Shown one piece after another: positions 57,538-64,000 of a stretch of 64,000 nt of DNA. How positions within the stretch are numbered: position 1 is the stretch's first letter; every line of letters begins with the position of its first letter. The notes beneath the pieces are model-generated. The model worked only from the letters and a program-made list of their open reading frames with translations. It did not search any database and was not told the DNA's origin. A program made the position numbers and the translations under genes. The DNA is from Clostridiaceae bacterium AM27-36LB (lineage in GTDB: Bacteria > Bacillota > Clostridia > Lachnospirales > Lachnospiraceae): assembly GCA_003480725.1 (NCBI GenBank), contig QUJQ01000005.1, forward strand, positions 17,162 through 81,161, written 5' to 3'.

Positions 57538-58551
57538 TCAGCTCTGCACTTCATGAATCAAACAGTTAATATGAAAAGAAAGGGAAATTGCTGTGCCATG
57601 TTCCGACGACTCCGCCGTAATGCCAATGCCCAGCTTTTCACAAAGCCGTTTGCATAGGTACAGGCCAATGCCTGTGGACTGCTGGACCATACGACCATTC
57701 TGACCGGTAAATCCCTTTTCAAAGATACGGGGCAGATCGGACGCAGCAATCCCGATTCCATTGTCCTCCACGACAAGAACAACCTGATCCTGCCGTTTAT
57801 GAGTAGAAATGCGGAGAACCGGCTGTTCCGTACGATACTTGACCGCATTGGCAATCAGTTGGTTCAGAATAAAGCGCACCCACTTTTCATCTGAATAAAC
57901 CGTGTCCTGCATTTCCTCCACTTCCAGACGCATACCACTTTGGAGCAGCAGATATTTATTATCTGCAATCGCCTGATGCACCACTTGGGACAGTGCCATT
58001 TCCCGGACAGAATAATCTTTCTCTGTATGCTCACTGCGGGCATAATAAAGAGCCTGTTCGGTAAAGCGATTTGTCTTTTCCAGTTCCAGCAGAAGTTCTT
58101 TTGTCCAGTCCATCCGATGGTTTTCACATAGAAGTTTCATGGCAGTAATGGGCGTTTTGATTTCGTGAATCCATTGTTCAATGTATTCCTTGTACTCCAG
58201 GCGTTCCCGCTCGACCTCCCCGATCTGCTCCAACATGGATTTTCCAGCCATTTTCAAAAGCTGATAGTAAACCTGATCCTCGGCCTGTTCCGGCAGTTCC
58301 ATCACTTCGGAAATGAGGTATCTCTCGGAGAGCTGCTCCGCCATATCCAGAAGTTTTTGCATCTGCCGCTTTCGTTTCCAGTAAGTGAGGACAAGTCCCG
58401 TCAGCAAAATCAATGCCCATACGATCAGGATCAATACTACTGCGGAAACCGAATTGCCGCACACCAGCAGAAATACAGTGAGCGCAGCCATACAAACAAG
58501 GTTCGTCAGCAGAAACGGCAGCCTGTTTTTCCAATATCGTCTGCTGTTCAT
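57538..58551 (-). CDS. BceS-like intramembrane-sensing histidine kinase
   Basis: 337 residues. Two closely spaced membrane helices (residues ~12-32 and ~37-57) with almost no outer loop, the mark of BceS-type kinases that sense the transporter itself. H-box QWIHEIKTPITAMKL with His129; N-box LIANAVKYRTEQP; G boxes VVEDNGIGIAASDLPRIFEKGFTG and STGIGLYLCKRL. Overlaps the regulator by four bases. Confidence 0.93.
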   Translation of the reverse strand: MNSRRYWKNRLPFLLTNLVCMAALTVFLLVCGNSVSAVVLILIVWALILLTGLVLTYWKRKRQMQKLLDMAEQLSERYLISEVMELPEQAEDQVYYQLLKMAGKSMLEQIGEVERERLEYKEYIEQWIHEIKTPITAMKLLCENHRMDWTKELLLELEKTNRFTEQALYYARSEHTEKDYSVREMALSQVVHQAIADNKYLLLQSGMRLEVEEMQDTVYSDEKWVRFILNQLIANAVKYRTEQPVLRISTHKRQDQVVLVVEDNGIGIAASDLPRIFEKGFTGQNGRMVQQSTGIGLYLCKRLCEKLGIGITAESSEHGTAISLSFHINCLIHEVQS

Positions 58552-59216
58552 ATCGTGTACCCCTGTCGGTGCTTTGTCTTGATAAAATCCGTCAGGCCGA
58601 TGCCCGCAAGTTTTTCCCGGATGCGGTTGATATTGACGCTCAAAGCATTGTCATCCACATATAACTGATTGTCCCACAAATACTCAATCATATCTCCACG
58701 AGAACAGATTTTTCCTCCGTTCTTGAAAAGGTAATAGAGAATCTTCAATTCGTTTTTGGTAAGTTCTACGCTCTGTCCATTATAGTCCAAACTACTGGAT
58801 TCCAGATGCAGCACCGCATCTCCATAGACGATCTGCTCCCGTTGCTGTGCGGGATAGGCTTTCTTCAGCAGGGAAGCGATTTTTGCAAGCAGGATCGCTG
58901 TGTTATAGGGCTTCGTGATAAAAGCGTCCCCACCCAGCATGATGCTATTTAGTTCGTCCATATCCGTGTTGCAGCTTGTCACAAAAATAATCGGCACCTC
59001 GGAAAATGTGCGAACCTCGGTGCAGAGAGAAAAGCCACTGGTTCCCGGTAGCTTGATGTCCAGTAAAATCAAGTGTGGCTGTTCGGCTTTGATCCGATCA
59101 ATCACATCAGAAAAATCTTCCGGAGCCGCCGCTTCATAGCCATTGCTTTGCAGCAGCGTTTTCAATTCATTCCGTATCAACGGATCATCTTCTATTATCA
59201 ATATTTTTTCTTTCAT
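58548..59216 (-). CDS. BceR-like OmpR-family response regulator
   Basis: 222 residues. Receiver with Asp53 (ILLDIKLPGTSGF), acidic pair at 10-11 and Lys in FITKPYN; winged helix with LTKNELKILYYLFKNGGKICSR and a final KTKHRQGYTI. Drives the downstream ABC genes in response to peptide flux. Upstream 59217-59340 has only weak promoter-like elements. Confidence 0.92.
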   Translation of the reverse strand: MKEKILIIEDDPLIRNELKTLLQSNGYEAAAPEDFSDVIDRIKAEQPHLILLDIKLPGTSGFSLCTEVRTFSEVPIIFVTSCNTDMDELNSIMLGGDAFITKPYNTAILLAKIASLLKKAYPAQQREQIVYGDAVLHLESSSLDYNGQSVELTKNELKILYYLFKNGGKICSRGDMIEYLWDNQLYVDDNALSVNINRIREKLAGIGLTDFIKTKHRQGYTI

Positions 59217-59352
59217 ATCAGCCTCCGTGAAAAAAATAATATTCTATGATATAGTCGCTCATGCTCCCATTGACATTTGCATCAGGCGAATATAAAAATG
59301 CAGCCTTAATGCGTTAGGAACCTTATCCCTCAACAAATGAAAAATGGTAAAC

Positions 59353-59769
59353 TTATATTTCTTCAACATCAATGACATGATATCCTTTTTGTTTTAATGC
59401 CTTTGCAAACAAACCCATTCCAGAAACTAACTTTCCAGTGAAGCTACCATCATATATCTGATTAACACCACAGGTAGGGCTTCTGGATTGTAATATAACT
59501 AAATCAATCTCTTCATTCTGAATTTTCGATAATGCAACTGCCACTGCCTTATTATATTCTAAACTAACATCATTTCCGTTTTCATCAACTACTCTCCCAT
59601 TCACAATTTCTGCGCAGGGTCTGGGAGTTTCCATTCCTGCTAATACTTCCGGGCAGATAGAAATCACTTCTTTATCTTTTAAAAAATGGATAGCTGCTGA
59701 ATTTTTGTTGTTTTTCCCATTATATTTACAGTTCTCTCCCATAATACAGGCACTAACCAATACTTTCAT
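59353..59769 (-). CDS. DUF523-family protein
   Basis: 138 residues from ATG 59769; the longer frame lacks a site. The DUF523 pattern is complete: VLVSACIMGENCKYNGKNN, ISICPEVLAGMETPRPCAEI, and LQSRSPTCGVNQIYDGSFTGKLVSGMGLFAKAL, with conserved Cys residues. Function not firmly known. Common next to regulators and transporters in Firmicutes. Confidence 0.9.
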   Translation of the reverse strand: MKVLVSACIMGENCKYNGKNNKNSAAIHFLKDKEVISICPEVLAGMETPRPCAEIVNGRVVDENGNDVSLEYNKAVAVALSKIQNEEIDLVILQSRSPTCGVNQIYDGSFTGKLVSGMGLFAKALKQKGYHVIDVEEI

Positions 59770-59890
59770 ATTTGTCACCTCAAAGCCCAATGGCTTGCTC
59801 GAACAGTCCACAATAAAGTCCTTTAACGAATAGTCGAGATTACCAGTCTGTCAACGCACCATAGACGACAGTTCAAAAGCAAACTATGTG

Positions 59891-60064
59891 TTAAAGCAAA
59901 CTACCCTTTAACCCTTTTTTGAAAACCAGTACAGCTCTTTCGGTTCCCCAAAAAGACATCGTAACAAGTCGATAGCTTTCCTTTTCCATTTCTTCTATTT
60001 TTGCATTGATTTTCTCTGTTACATTTTCCACGGTAATTCCTTCTACTAATTCTGTCCGATACAT
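59891..60064 (-). CDS. small DUF4177-like protein
   Basis: 57 residues from ATG 60064, preceded by GGAGGTAAAATATA on the minus strand. EKINAKIEEMEKESYRLVTMSFWGTERAVLVFKKG shows the helix followed by beta hairpin and FKKG end of DUF4177-type small proteins. A slightly longer frame on the same strand in another register (59901-60086) lacks this pattern and is judged a shadow. Confidence 0.6.
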   Translation of the reverse strand: MYRTELVEGITVENVTEKINAKIEEMEKESYRLVTMSFWGTERAVLVFKKGLKGSLL

Positions 60065-60091
60065 TATATTTTACCTCCATAAGCACTCAAT

Positions 60092-60511
60092 TCAAAACCA
60101 ATTCGCTTTTTCTGCTTTGAATTGAGGGGTATCGCCTTCCTGGTATGGATTATAGGTATTGCGATTACACCCAAATTCTTTTAATGCCTTTATTTTATTA
60201 TCCTCTGTCCATTCAACCAGCGATATTCCATCAAATTCCTCTATACTTCCATTGTTCATTTCATTTTTGAAATACCACTCCACAATCGTTTGATCTTCCT
60301 TATGAAAAAATTGCTTGATTTCCCAAATAACCACCTTGCCACGGGTATTCCATTCCTGAAACCAATGCTTTACTGTTTTTCGGTTGTTATACTGGGGACT
60401 CCAGCTTTCTGTATAGATCACATCTTCTGTAAAAATATCATCAATCCCCATATCCTGCTGATTGAGCCACATATCAAACCATAATCGGATTGTTTTTTCT
60501 CGTTCATTCAT
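60092..60511 (-). CDS. NTF2-like / SnoaL-type protein
   Basis: 139 residues. The cone-fold pattern is visible: REKTIRLWFDMWLNQQDMGIDDIFTEDVIYTES, GKVVIWEIKQFFHKEDQTIVEWYFKNEMNNG and EFDGISLVEWTEDNKIKALKEFG. Such proteins are small ligand-binding or isomerase-like folds; no catalytic assignment is possible here. It follows the DUF2812 gene 12 bases downstream. Confidence 0.8.
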   Translation of the reverse strand: MNEREKTIRLWFDMWLNQQDMGIDDIFTEDVIYTESWSPQYNNRKTVKHWFQEWNTRGKVVIWEIKQFFHKEDQTIVEWYFKNEMNNGSIEEFDGISLVEWTEDNKIKALKEFGCNRNTYNPYQEGDTPQFKAEKANWF

Positions 60512-60523
60512 GATATAAACACC

Positions 60524-61111
60524 TCACCATTCTTTTGTCTTACCTTCGCGTTTGTTCTGCATAACCTGGGTTTGATATACGAGAACAGGAATCAGAGAAA
60601 CCAGGGCAAGCACACCAAAAACTACCGAACATTTTGCAACCGCAAATATTGCGAACATGAGCAATATCAGCAACCACGGATTACGCAGATTTCTGTAATA
60701 GTTTTCCTTGTCCTCATAAGAAGTATGAAGTTCAAACGGCTTACCGTCATTATCTTTTTCTACGATCAACAGTTCCCGATTAAAGGTGGTGGCATTTGTT
60801 GCTATGCGTCCGCCTTTTTCAGCCCATGGCCGTAGGCGTACTTTACCAACAGAGTAGTTCAGGTTGATGTTTTTATAAAATACTTTGTAACCCATCCCCT
60901 CTAAAAACTCATGATAATCGGATGCGTTGGCCTTCGATTTTTGCCCGATAAACTCCACGCAGTATTTTACCTGATCCGGTTTACACTCCTCAAATTCATA
61001 CAACATTTTTTCCGCCCGAATCAGACGATAGCCCTTTTCAGACATTTTATTCAGCCAATGTTCCTGGGCAGTCAACAAACCGCCAAAGAAACGATAATAC
61101 TTTTTGCTCAT
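60524..61111 (-). CDS. DUF2812-family membrane protein
   Basis: 195 residues. N-terminal ~110 residues have the DUF2812 signature (KKYYRFFGGLLTAQEHWLNKMSEKGYRL, DQVKYCVEFIGQ), and two membrane helices lie near residues 145-180 (PWLLILLMFAIFAVAKCSVVFGVLALVSLIPVLVY). These proteins are typically encoded with a PadR regulator, as here (four-base overlap), and are thought to influence its activity or the envelope stress response. Confidence 0.88.
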   Translation of the reverse strand: MSKKYYRFFGGLLTAQEHWLNKMSEKGYRLIRAEKMLYEFEECKPDQVKYCVEFIGQKSKANASDYHEFLEGMGYKVFYKNINLNYSVGKVRLRPWAEKGGRIATNATTFNRELLIVEKDNDGKPFELHTSYEDKENYYRNLRNPWLLILLMFAIFAVAKCSVVFGVLALVSLIPVLVYQTQVMQNKREGKTKEW

Positions 61112-61431
61112 ACCGCACCTCCAATAATTCCATTAGCCACGCCTACAAGTTCATTGAGCCTTATCAGCTCCTTTTCTGCAATTTCTTTTCCTTGCGTTGT
61201 AATGAGATATTCTTTTTTCCGTCCCGCACTATCTCCAAAAGGTGCAATCCAGCCTTTTTCCTGCAACGAGTTCAACGCACCATATAAAGTACCTGCCCCC
61301 AGCGTGAGCCGCCCTTTTGTATTGTCTTCAATAAATTGCATAACAGCATATCCATGTTTCGGGGTATAAAGGGAGAGCAAAATAAAGAATGTCACCTCTG
61401 TGAGCGCACCGCCTTTCGCATTGTCTCGCAT
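61108..61431 (-). CDS. PadR-family transcriptional regulator
   Basis: 107 residues. The PadR winged helix is clear: LTEVTFFILLSLYTPKHGYAVMQFIED, LGAGTLYGALNSLQEKGWI, RKKEYLITTQGKEIAEKEL. A palindromic operator lies just upstream, so it likely represses its own operon with the DUF2812 and NTF2-like genes. Confidence 0.92.
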   Translation of the reverse strand: MRDNAKGGALTEVTFFILLSLYTPKHGYAVMQFIEDNTKGRLTLGAGTLYGALNSLQEKGWIAPFGDSAGRKKEYLITTQGKEIAEKELIRLNELVGVANGIIGGAV

Positions 61432-61445
61432 AACACCTGCCTCCT

Positions 61446-61485
61446 TATTACGGTTACTGTAATAAATATATCACTAACCGTAATA
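61446..61485 (-). promoter_or_regulatory. PadR operator palindrome
   Basis: TATTACGGTTA (61446-61456) and TAACCGTAATA (61475-61485) are perfect 11-base complements with an 18-base AT-rich centre, immediately upstream of the PadR ribosome site on the minus strand. Confidence 0.8.
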
Positions 61486-61521
61486 GAAGTCAATAACGAT
61501 CCAAAATATAACAGCAAACTT

Positions 61522-61550
61522 AAAAAGCGGGGCAGCACACGCCGCCCCGC
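61522..61550 (-). terminator. rho-independent terminator after the large permease
   Basis: GCGGGGC (61527-61533) pairs with GCCCCGC (61544-61550). On the minus strand it is followed by five T, 14 bases after the permease stop. Confidence 0.85.
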
Positions 61551-61563
61551 CGATCCTATATGC

Positions 61564-63945
61564 TTATTCCATCGCTCGCATTTCTTCCACAAGCGATTGA
61601 TTTTTCTGCCTGCGCATTGTCCAGAAGGACAGAATCACCTCCAGGCCAAACAGTACCAGAACGAACAGCCCCATTTGCAGGAAGGGGAAGGAATATGGCA
61701 TTGCTACATGGAAAGTCATTTCGCTGAATTTTCGGGCAAATATCACTGCAATCGGGAGGCCGACTGCCAGGGTTGCCAACGCAGCAGAAAACGCATAGCA
61801 AATTCCCTCATAGATGGTCATTTGACAGAGCTGTTTTCTGGTCAGACCGATGGCACGAAAGACGCTGTTTTCCCTCTTTCTGGACATCTGATTGGAGAGG
61901 GTGGTGTTGATGAGATTAACCACGCCAAAGAGAAATACCAGCCAGGACAGCGCCTGAAACCCTCCAAAAACGACCCGGTTTTCCATTTCCTCATAATCCT
62001 TATGTATCCCAATGGTATCCAAGTCAAGATCCGGATTGGAAGAAATGATCGCACTCAGACTGTTTTCAATCTGCTCCGCCTTTTGGGGATCGCTGACAAT
62101 GCTCCAGGAATAATCAAAACAATCAATCATAGGCATTGCTTCCTGAAACAGCTCTTCGGTTGCAACCATGCAGGTGCTGTCCAATGCCAGAGGACCATGA
62201 CCATTTTTAAGCCCATCGTTTATGAACAGACCGGAAACAGTGACAGGAATCTCTTGATCCCCTATGGTAAGTTTTATAACTGACCCCACATCTACACCGA
62301 TCATATCTTCTGCATATTCCATATCGAGTGCAATACTATGGGAATCTTGAGGTAAAGTTCCGGACACAAGCGCCGCTTCCATCTGATCCCTGTTTCGGTC
62401 ACTCAACAGATCACACATTCCGCCGGAAGAACTCTCCTCATTTTCAAACCGCACATGAACCGCCTGACGATTCTCTATCACATCTGTTACGCCGTCTACG
62501 GCCAGCACTTCCTGCCGAAGCGCTTCATTCAAAGGATTTCCTTTTGACATTACCTCATATTCTGTTTTTTCAGAATGGATATAGATTTTATAATCCCCAT
62601 CCGGGAAATACTGTCTTGCGATCCGCTCCGGCGAACGAACCAAAAGAATAGAAGCTGTCACCAAAAGGATCACCCCGCCCAGACTCAGGGAAGCCACGAT
62701 ACTGATCGTCTTTTTGCGGTCACGCCTGAAATTTGCAATTCCCATGGAGAGGGGATTTAACCGCATATTCTTCTTATGTGTGTGGGTCTTTCCGCTCTGA
62801 TTGCCGGTAAAGCGGACTGCTTCAATCGGGGAGATACCGGCGGCAATCTTTACCGGTCTGCGGATCGCAATGGATACCATAAACCAGCCAAGCAGTGCAG
62901 TCAAAACAATCGCAGCAACATAAAATGGCAGATGAAACCCACGGGGAAACAGCGCAAACCCGGCTGCACATCCCAGCAAAATACCGATACCAATGCCAGC
63001 CCATCCTAAGAAACGGCCTTCTTTTTTGACAATACGGCGGATCTGTTTTGGCGTTGTTCCGATAGTCCGCAGTTGTCCATAACTTTGGATTTTGTCATTG
63101 ATAGAAATTCGGAAGATACTTTGTATCACAACATACCCTCCGATGATGACCAGAACTGCAATTCCGGCAACCAGCGCCAGCATACTGACATTCACAGGCT
63201 GCTTATAGAACTTCATATAGCTGAGGTTCATGATCGGCATTTCCAGCTGATATTCCTTGGCAATCTCCCGGCTGCGGGCAGTCAGCTCTGTTTCATCCAT
63301 TTGCTGCTCATTCTTAAAATGCACATAGGCACGATAATCAGCGGGGTCATAGCCGCTCCATCCTTTCAGGGCTTCTTTGGAAAGAAGGATGGAAGATCCA
63401 TTTACCTCTTTTTCCTTATAGCCTTCCATAATGCCAGTCACCGTGTATTCTCCGTGAAAGCTCTCGCTGCTTAGCATAACCTTTTCGCCAATCCCGGCGT
63501 CTGCACCATAGTTGGAAAGGAAATAACGGCTCACCACCACCTCATCCTCCTTTTGGGGCAGTCGGCCTTCCAGCAGCTTCATCTGGTCACGGGCAATATA
63601 CATCGTTTCCTCATCACAATAAATATAGGAGGCATTGTATCCCTGCTCCGTAGGTTCCACAGCCAGCATGTAATACTCTCCTACCCTTGAGAAGTCATCC
63701 AGCCCCTTCAGGGTGGACACATCTTCTTCGGTAATTCTGGTATAGACCGCCTCATAGGTATCCTCCACATGATTTTTCTCTATCTGCCGGGTAGACAAAG
63801 CCATCACAATCGAAAAACAGATCAGACAGGATGCCAGCGCAACGGCGATCACCACCATCAAATTCCGGCGTTTTTCGCTTTTCAAACTCTTTCTTGCCAG
63901 TTTCCTGACAATATTTCCTGTATCATTTTCAAATGGTACTGTCAT
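61564..63945 (-). CDS. large FtsX-type ABC transporter permease
   Basis: 793 residues from the ATG nine bases after AAAGGAG (MTVPFENDTGNIVRK); an earlier in-frame ATG touches the ribosome site and is rejected. N-terminal helix (LMVVIAVALASCLICFSIVMAL), outer domain 50-255, three helices with SYGQLRTIGTTPKQIRRIVKKE, a central helix near 420, a second outer domain, and the last three helices with SVFRAIGLTRKQLCQMTIYEG. MacB/FtsX organisation. The cognate ATPase should lie beyond the right edge of the window. Confidence 0.9.
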   Translation of the reverse strand: MTVPFENDTGNIVRKLARKSLKSEKRRNLMVVIAVALASCLICFSIVMALSTRQIEKNHVEDTYEAVYTRITEEDVSTLKGLDDFSRVGEYYMLAVEPTEQGYNASYIYCDEETMYIARDQMKLLEGRLPQKEDEVVVSRYFLSNYGADAGIGEKVMLSSESFHGEYTVTGIMEGYKEKEVNGSSILLSKEALKGWSGYDPADYRAYVHFKNEQQMDETELTARSREIAKEYQLEMPIMNLSYMKFYKQPVNVSMLALVAGIAVLVIIGGYVVIQSIFRISINDKIQSYGQLRTIGTTPKQIRRIVKKEGRFLGWAGIGIGILLGCAAGFALFPRGFHLPFYVAAIVLTALLGWFMVSIAIRRPVKIAAGISPIEAVRFTGNQSGKTHTHKKNMRLNPLSMGIANFRRDRKKTISIVASLSLGGVILLVTASILLVRSPERIARQYFPDGDYKIYIHSEKTEYEVMSKGNPLNEALRQEVLAVDGVTDVIENRQAVHVRFENEESSSGGMCDLLSDRNRDQMEAALVSGTLPQDSHSIALDMEYAEDMIGVDVGSVIKLTIGDQEIPVTVSGLFINDGLKNGHGPLALDSTCMVATEELFQEAMPMIDCFDYSWSIVSDPQKAEQIENSLSAIISSNPDLDLDTIGIHKDYEEMENRVVFGGFQALSWLVFLFGVVNLINTTLSNQMSRKRENSVFRAIGLTRKQLCQMTIYEGICYAFSAALATLAVGLPIAVIFARKFSEMTFHVAMPYSFPFLQMGLFVLVLFGLEVILSFWTMRRQKNQSLVEEMRAME

Positions 63946-64000
63946 TTTGATCATCTCCTTTAAGTCTTATATTTCTGCTGTCAGCAAAGCGGGGGGGGTT

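Noticed and set aside
59901..60086. 61-codon minus-strand frame overlapping the DUF4177-like gene
   Set aside because: The frame starting at 60064 has the better-placed ribosome site and a recognisable small-protein pattern; the other is its out-of-register shadow.
61336..62283. 315-codon plus-strand frame
   Set aside because: Antisense to the PadR gene start, its operator, a terminator and the end of the FtsX permease; no protein family pattern.
1..64000. CRISPR arrays, tRNA and rRNA genes
   Set aside because: No regularly spaced short repeats, no cloverleaf with CCA-type end and no rRNA core sequence was recognised on either strand.

Overview
The window looks like part of a large integrative conjugative element (or a plasmid-like relative) from a gut-type Clostridia/Firmicutes bacterium. 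The reasons are the strong AGGAGG-type ribosome-binding sites, sigma-A type promoters, Tn916-type small regulators, Bce-type peptide-sensing and efflux modules, and a VirB4/VirD4 conjugation core of the Clostridioides CTn type. These assignments come from motif recognition, not database searches. No rRNA, tRNA, CRISPR array, transposase, integrase or relaxase was seen, so the ends of the element lie outside the window.

Region 1 (1-32.8 kb, GC-rich, all on +) is the conjugation and accessory backbone. It holds the C-terminal part of a VirB4-like ATPase, several small conserved element proteins, a VirD4-like coupling protein and an S1-domain protein. A self-contained RloA/RloB-type (AbiL-like) defence cassette with its own promoter and terminator follows. 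Then comes a compact Tad/Flp-type pilus locus: two or three prepilin-like proteins sharing an RG(E/D) box, a secreted protein, a prepilin peptidase, CpaB, TadZ, TadA/CpaF, TadB and TadC. The rest holds sigma-like regulators, a DUF3268 zinc-finger protein, an SSB behind a structured leader RNA, DUF932, YkgJ and DUF4313 proteins, and many unnamed element genes. A Tad machine embedded in a VirB4/VirD4 conjugative backbone is the most striking system here.

Region 2 (32.8-36.8 kb, AT-rich, +) is a thiamine salvage operon (tenA-thiD-thiE-HAD-NUDIX) behind two tandem TPP riboswitches, each followed by its own terminator.

Region 3 (36.9-52.3 kb) is a mosaic. A ~1.8 kb module (OmpR-like winged-helix protein, Tn916 Orf8-like and Orf7-like regulators, a conserved non-coding leader and a SLOG protein) is present twice, at about 37.1-38.9 and 47.5-49.3 kb. 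The first copy is truncated in the SLOG gene. Between the copies lie a GntR/ABC exporter operon and a two-component system with a Bce/Mac-type ABC transporter, linked by a repeated TGTAACATTTC operator. After the second copy come an XRE regulator, a ParM/ParR-type segregation pair on the minus strand, a third winged-helix paralogue and a DUF6440-like protein.

Region 4 (52.4-64 kb, minus strand) holds a BceRS two-component system with an ABC ATPase and two large FtsX-type permeases, one split by a frameshift. It also holds DUF523, DUF4177-like, NTF2-like, DUF2812 and PadR genes and another large FtsX permease that runs to the window edge.

Overall, the conjugation and pilus genes move the element, the ParM/ParR pair stabilises it, the SSB and sigma-like proteins service and regulate it, and the cargo gives the host phage defence, thiamine salvage and antimicrobial-peptide or toxic-compound efflux.
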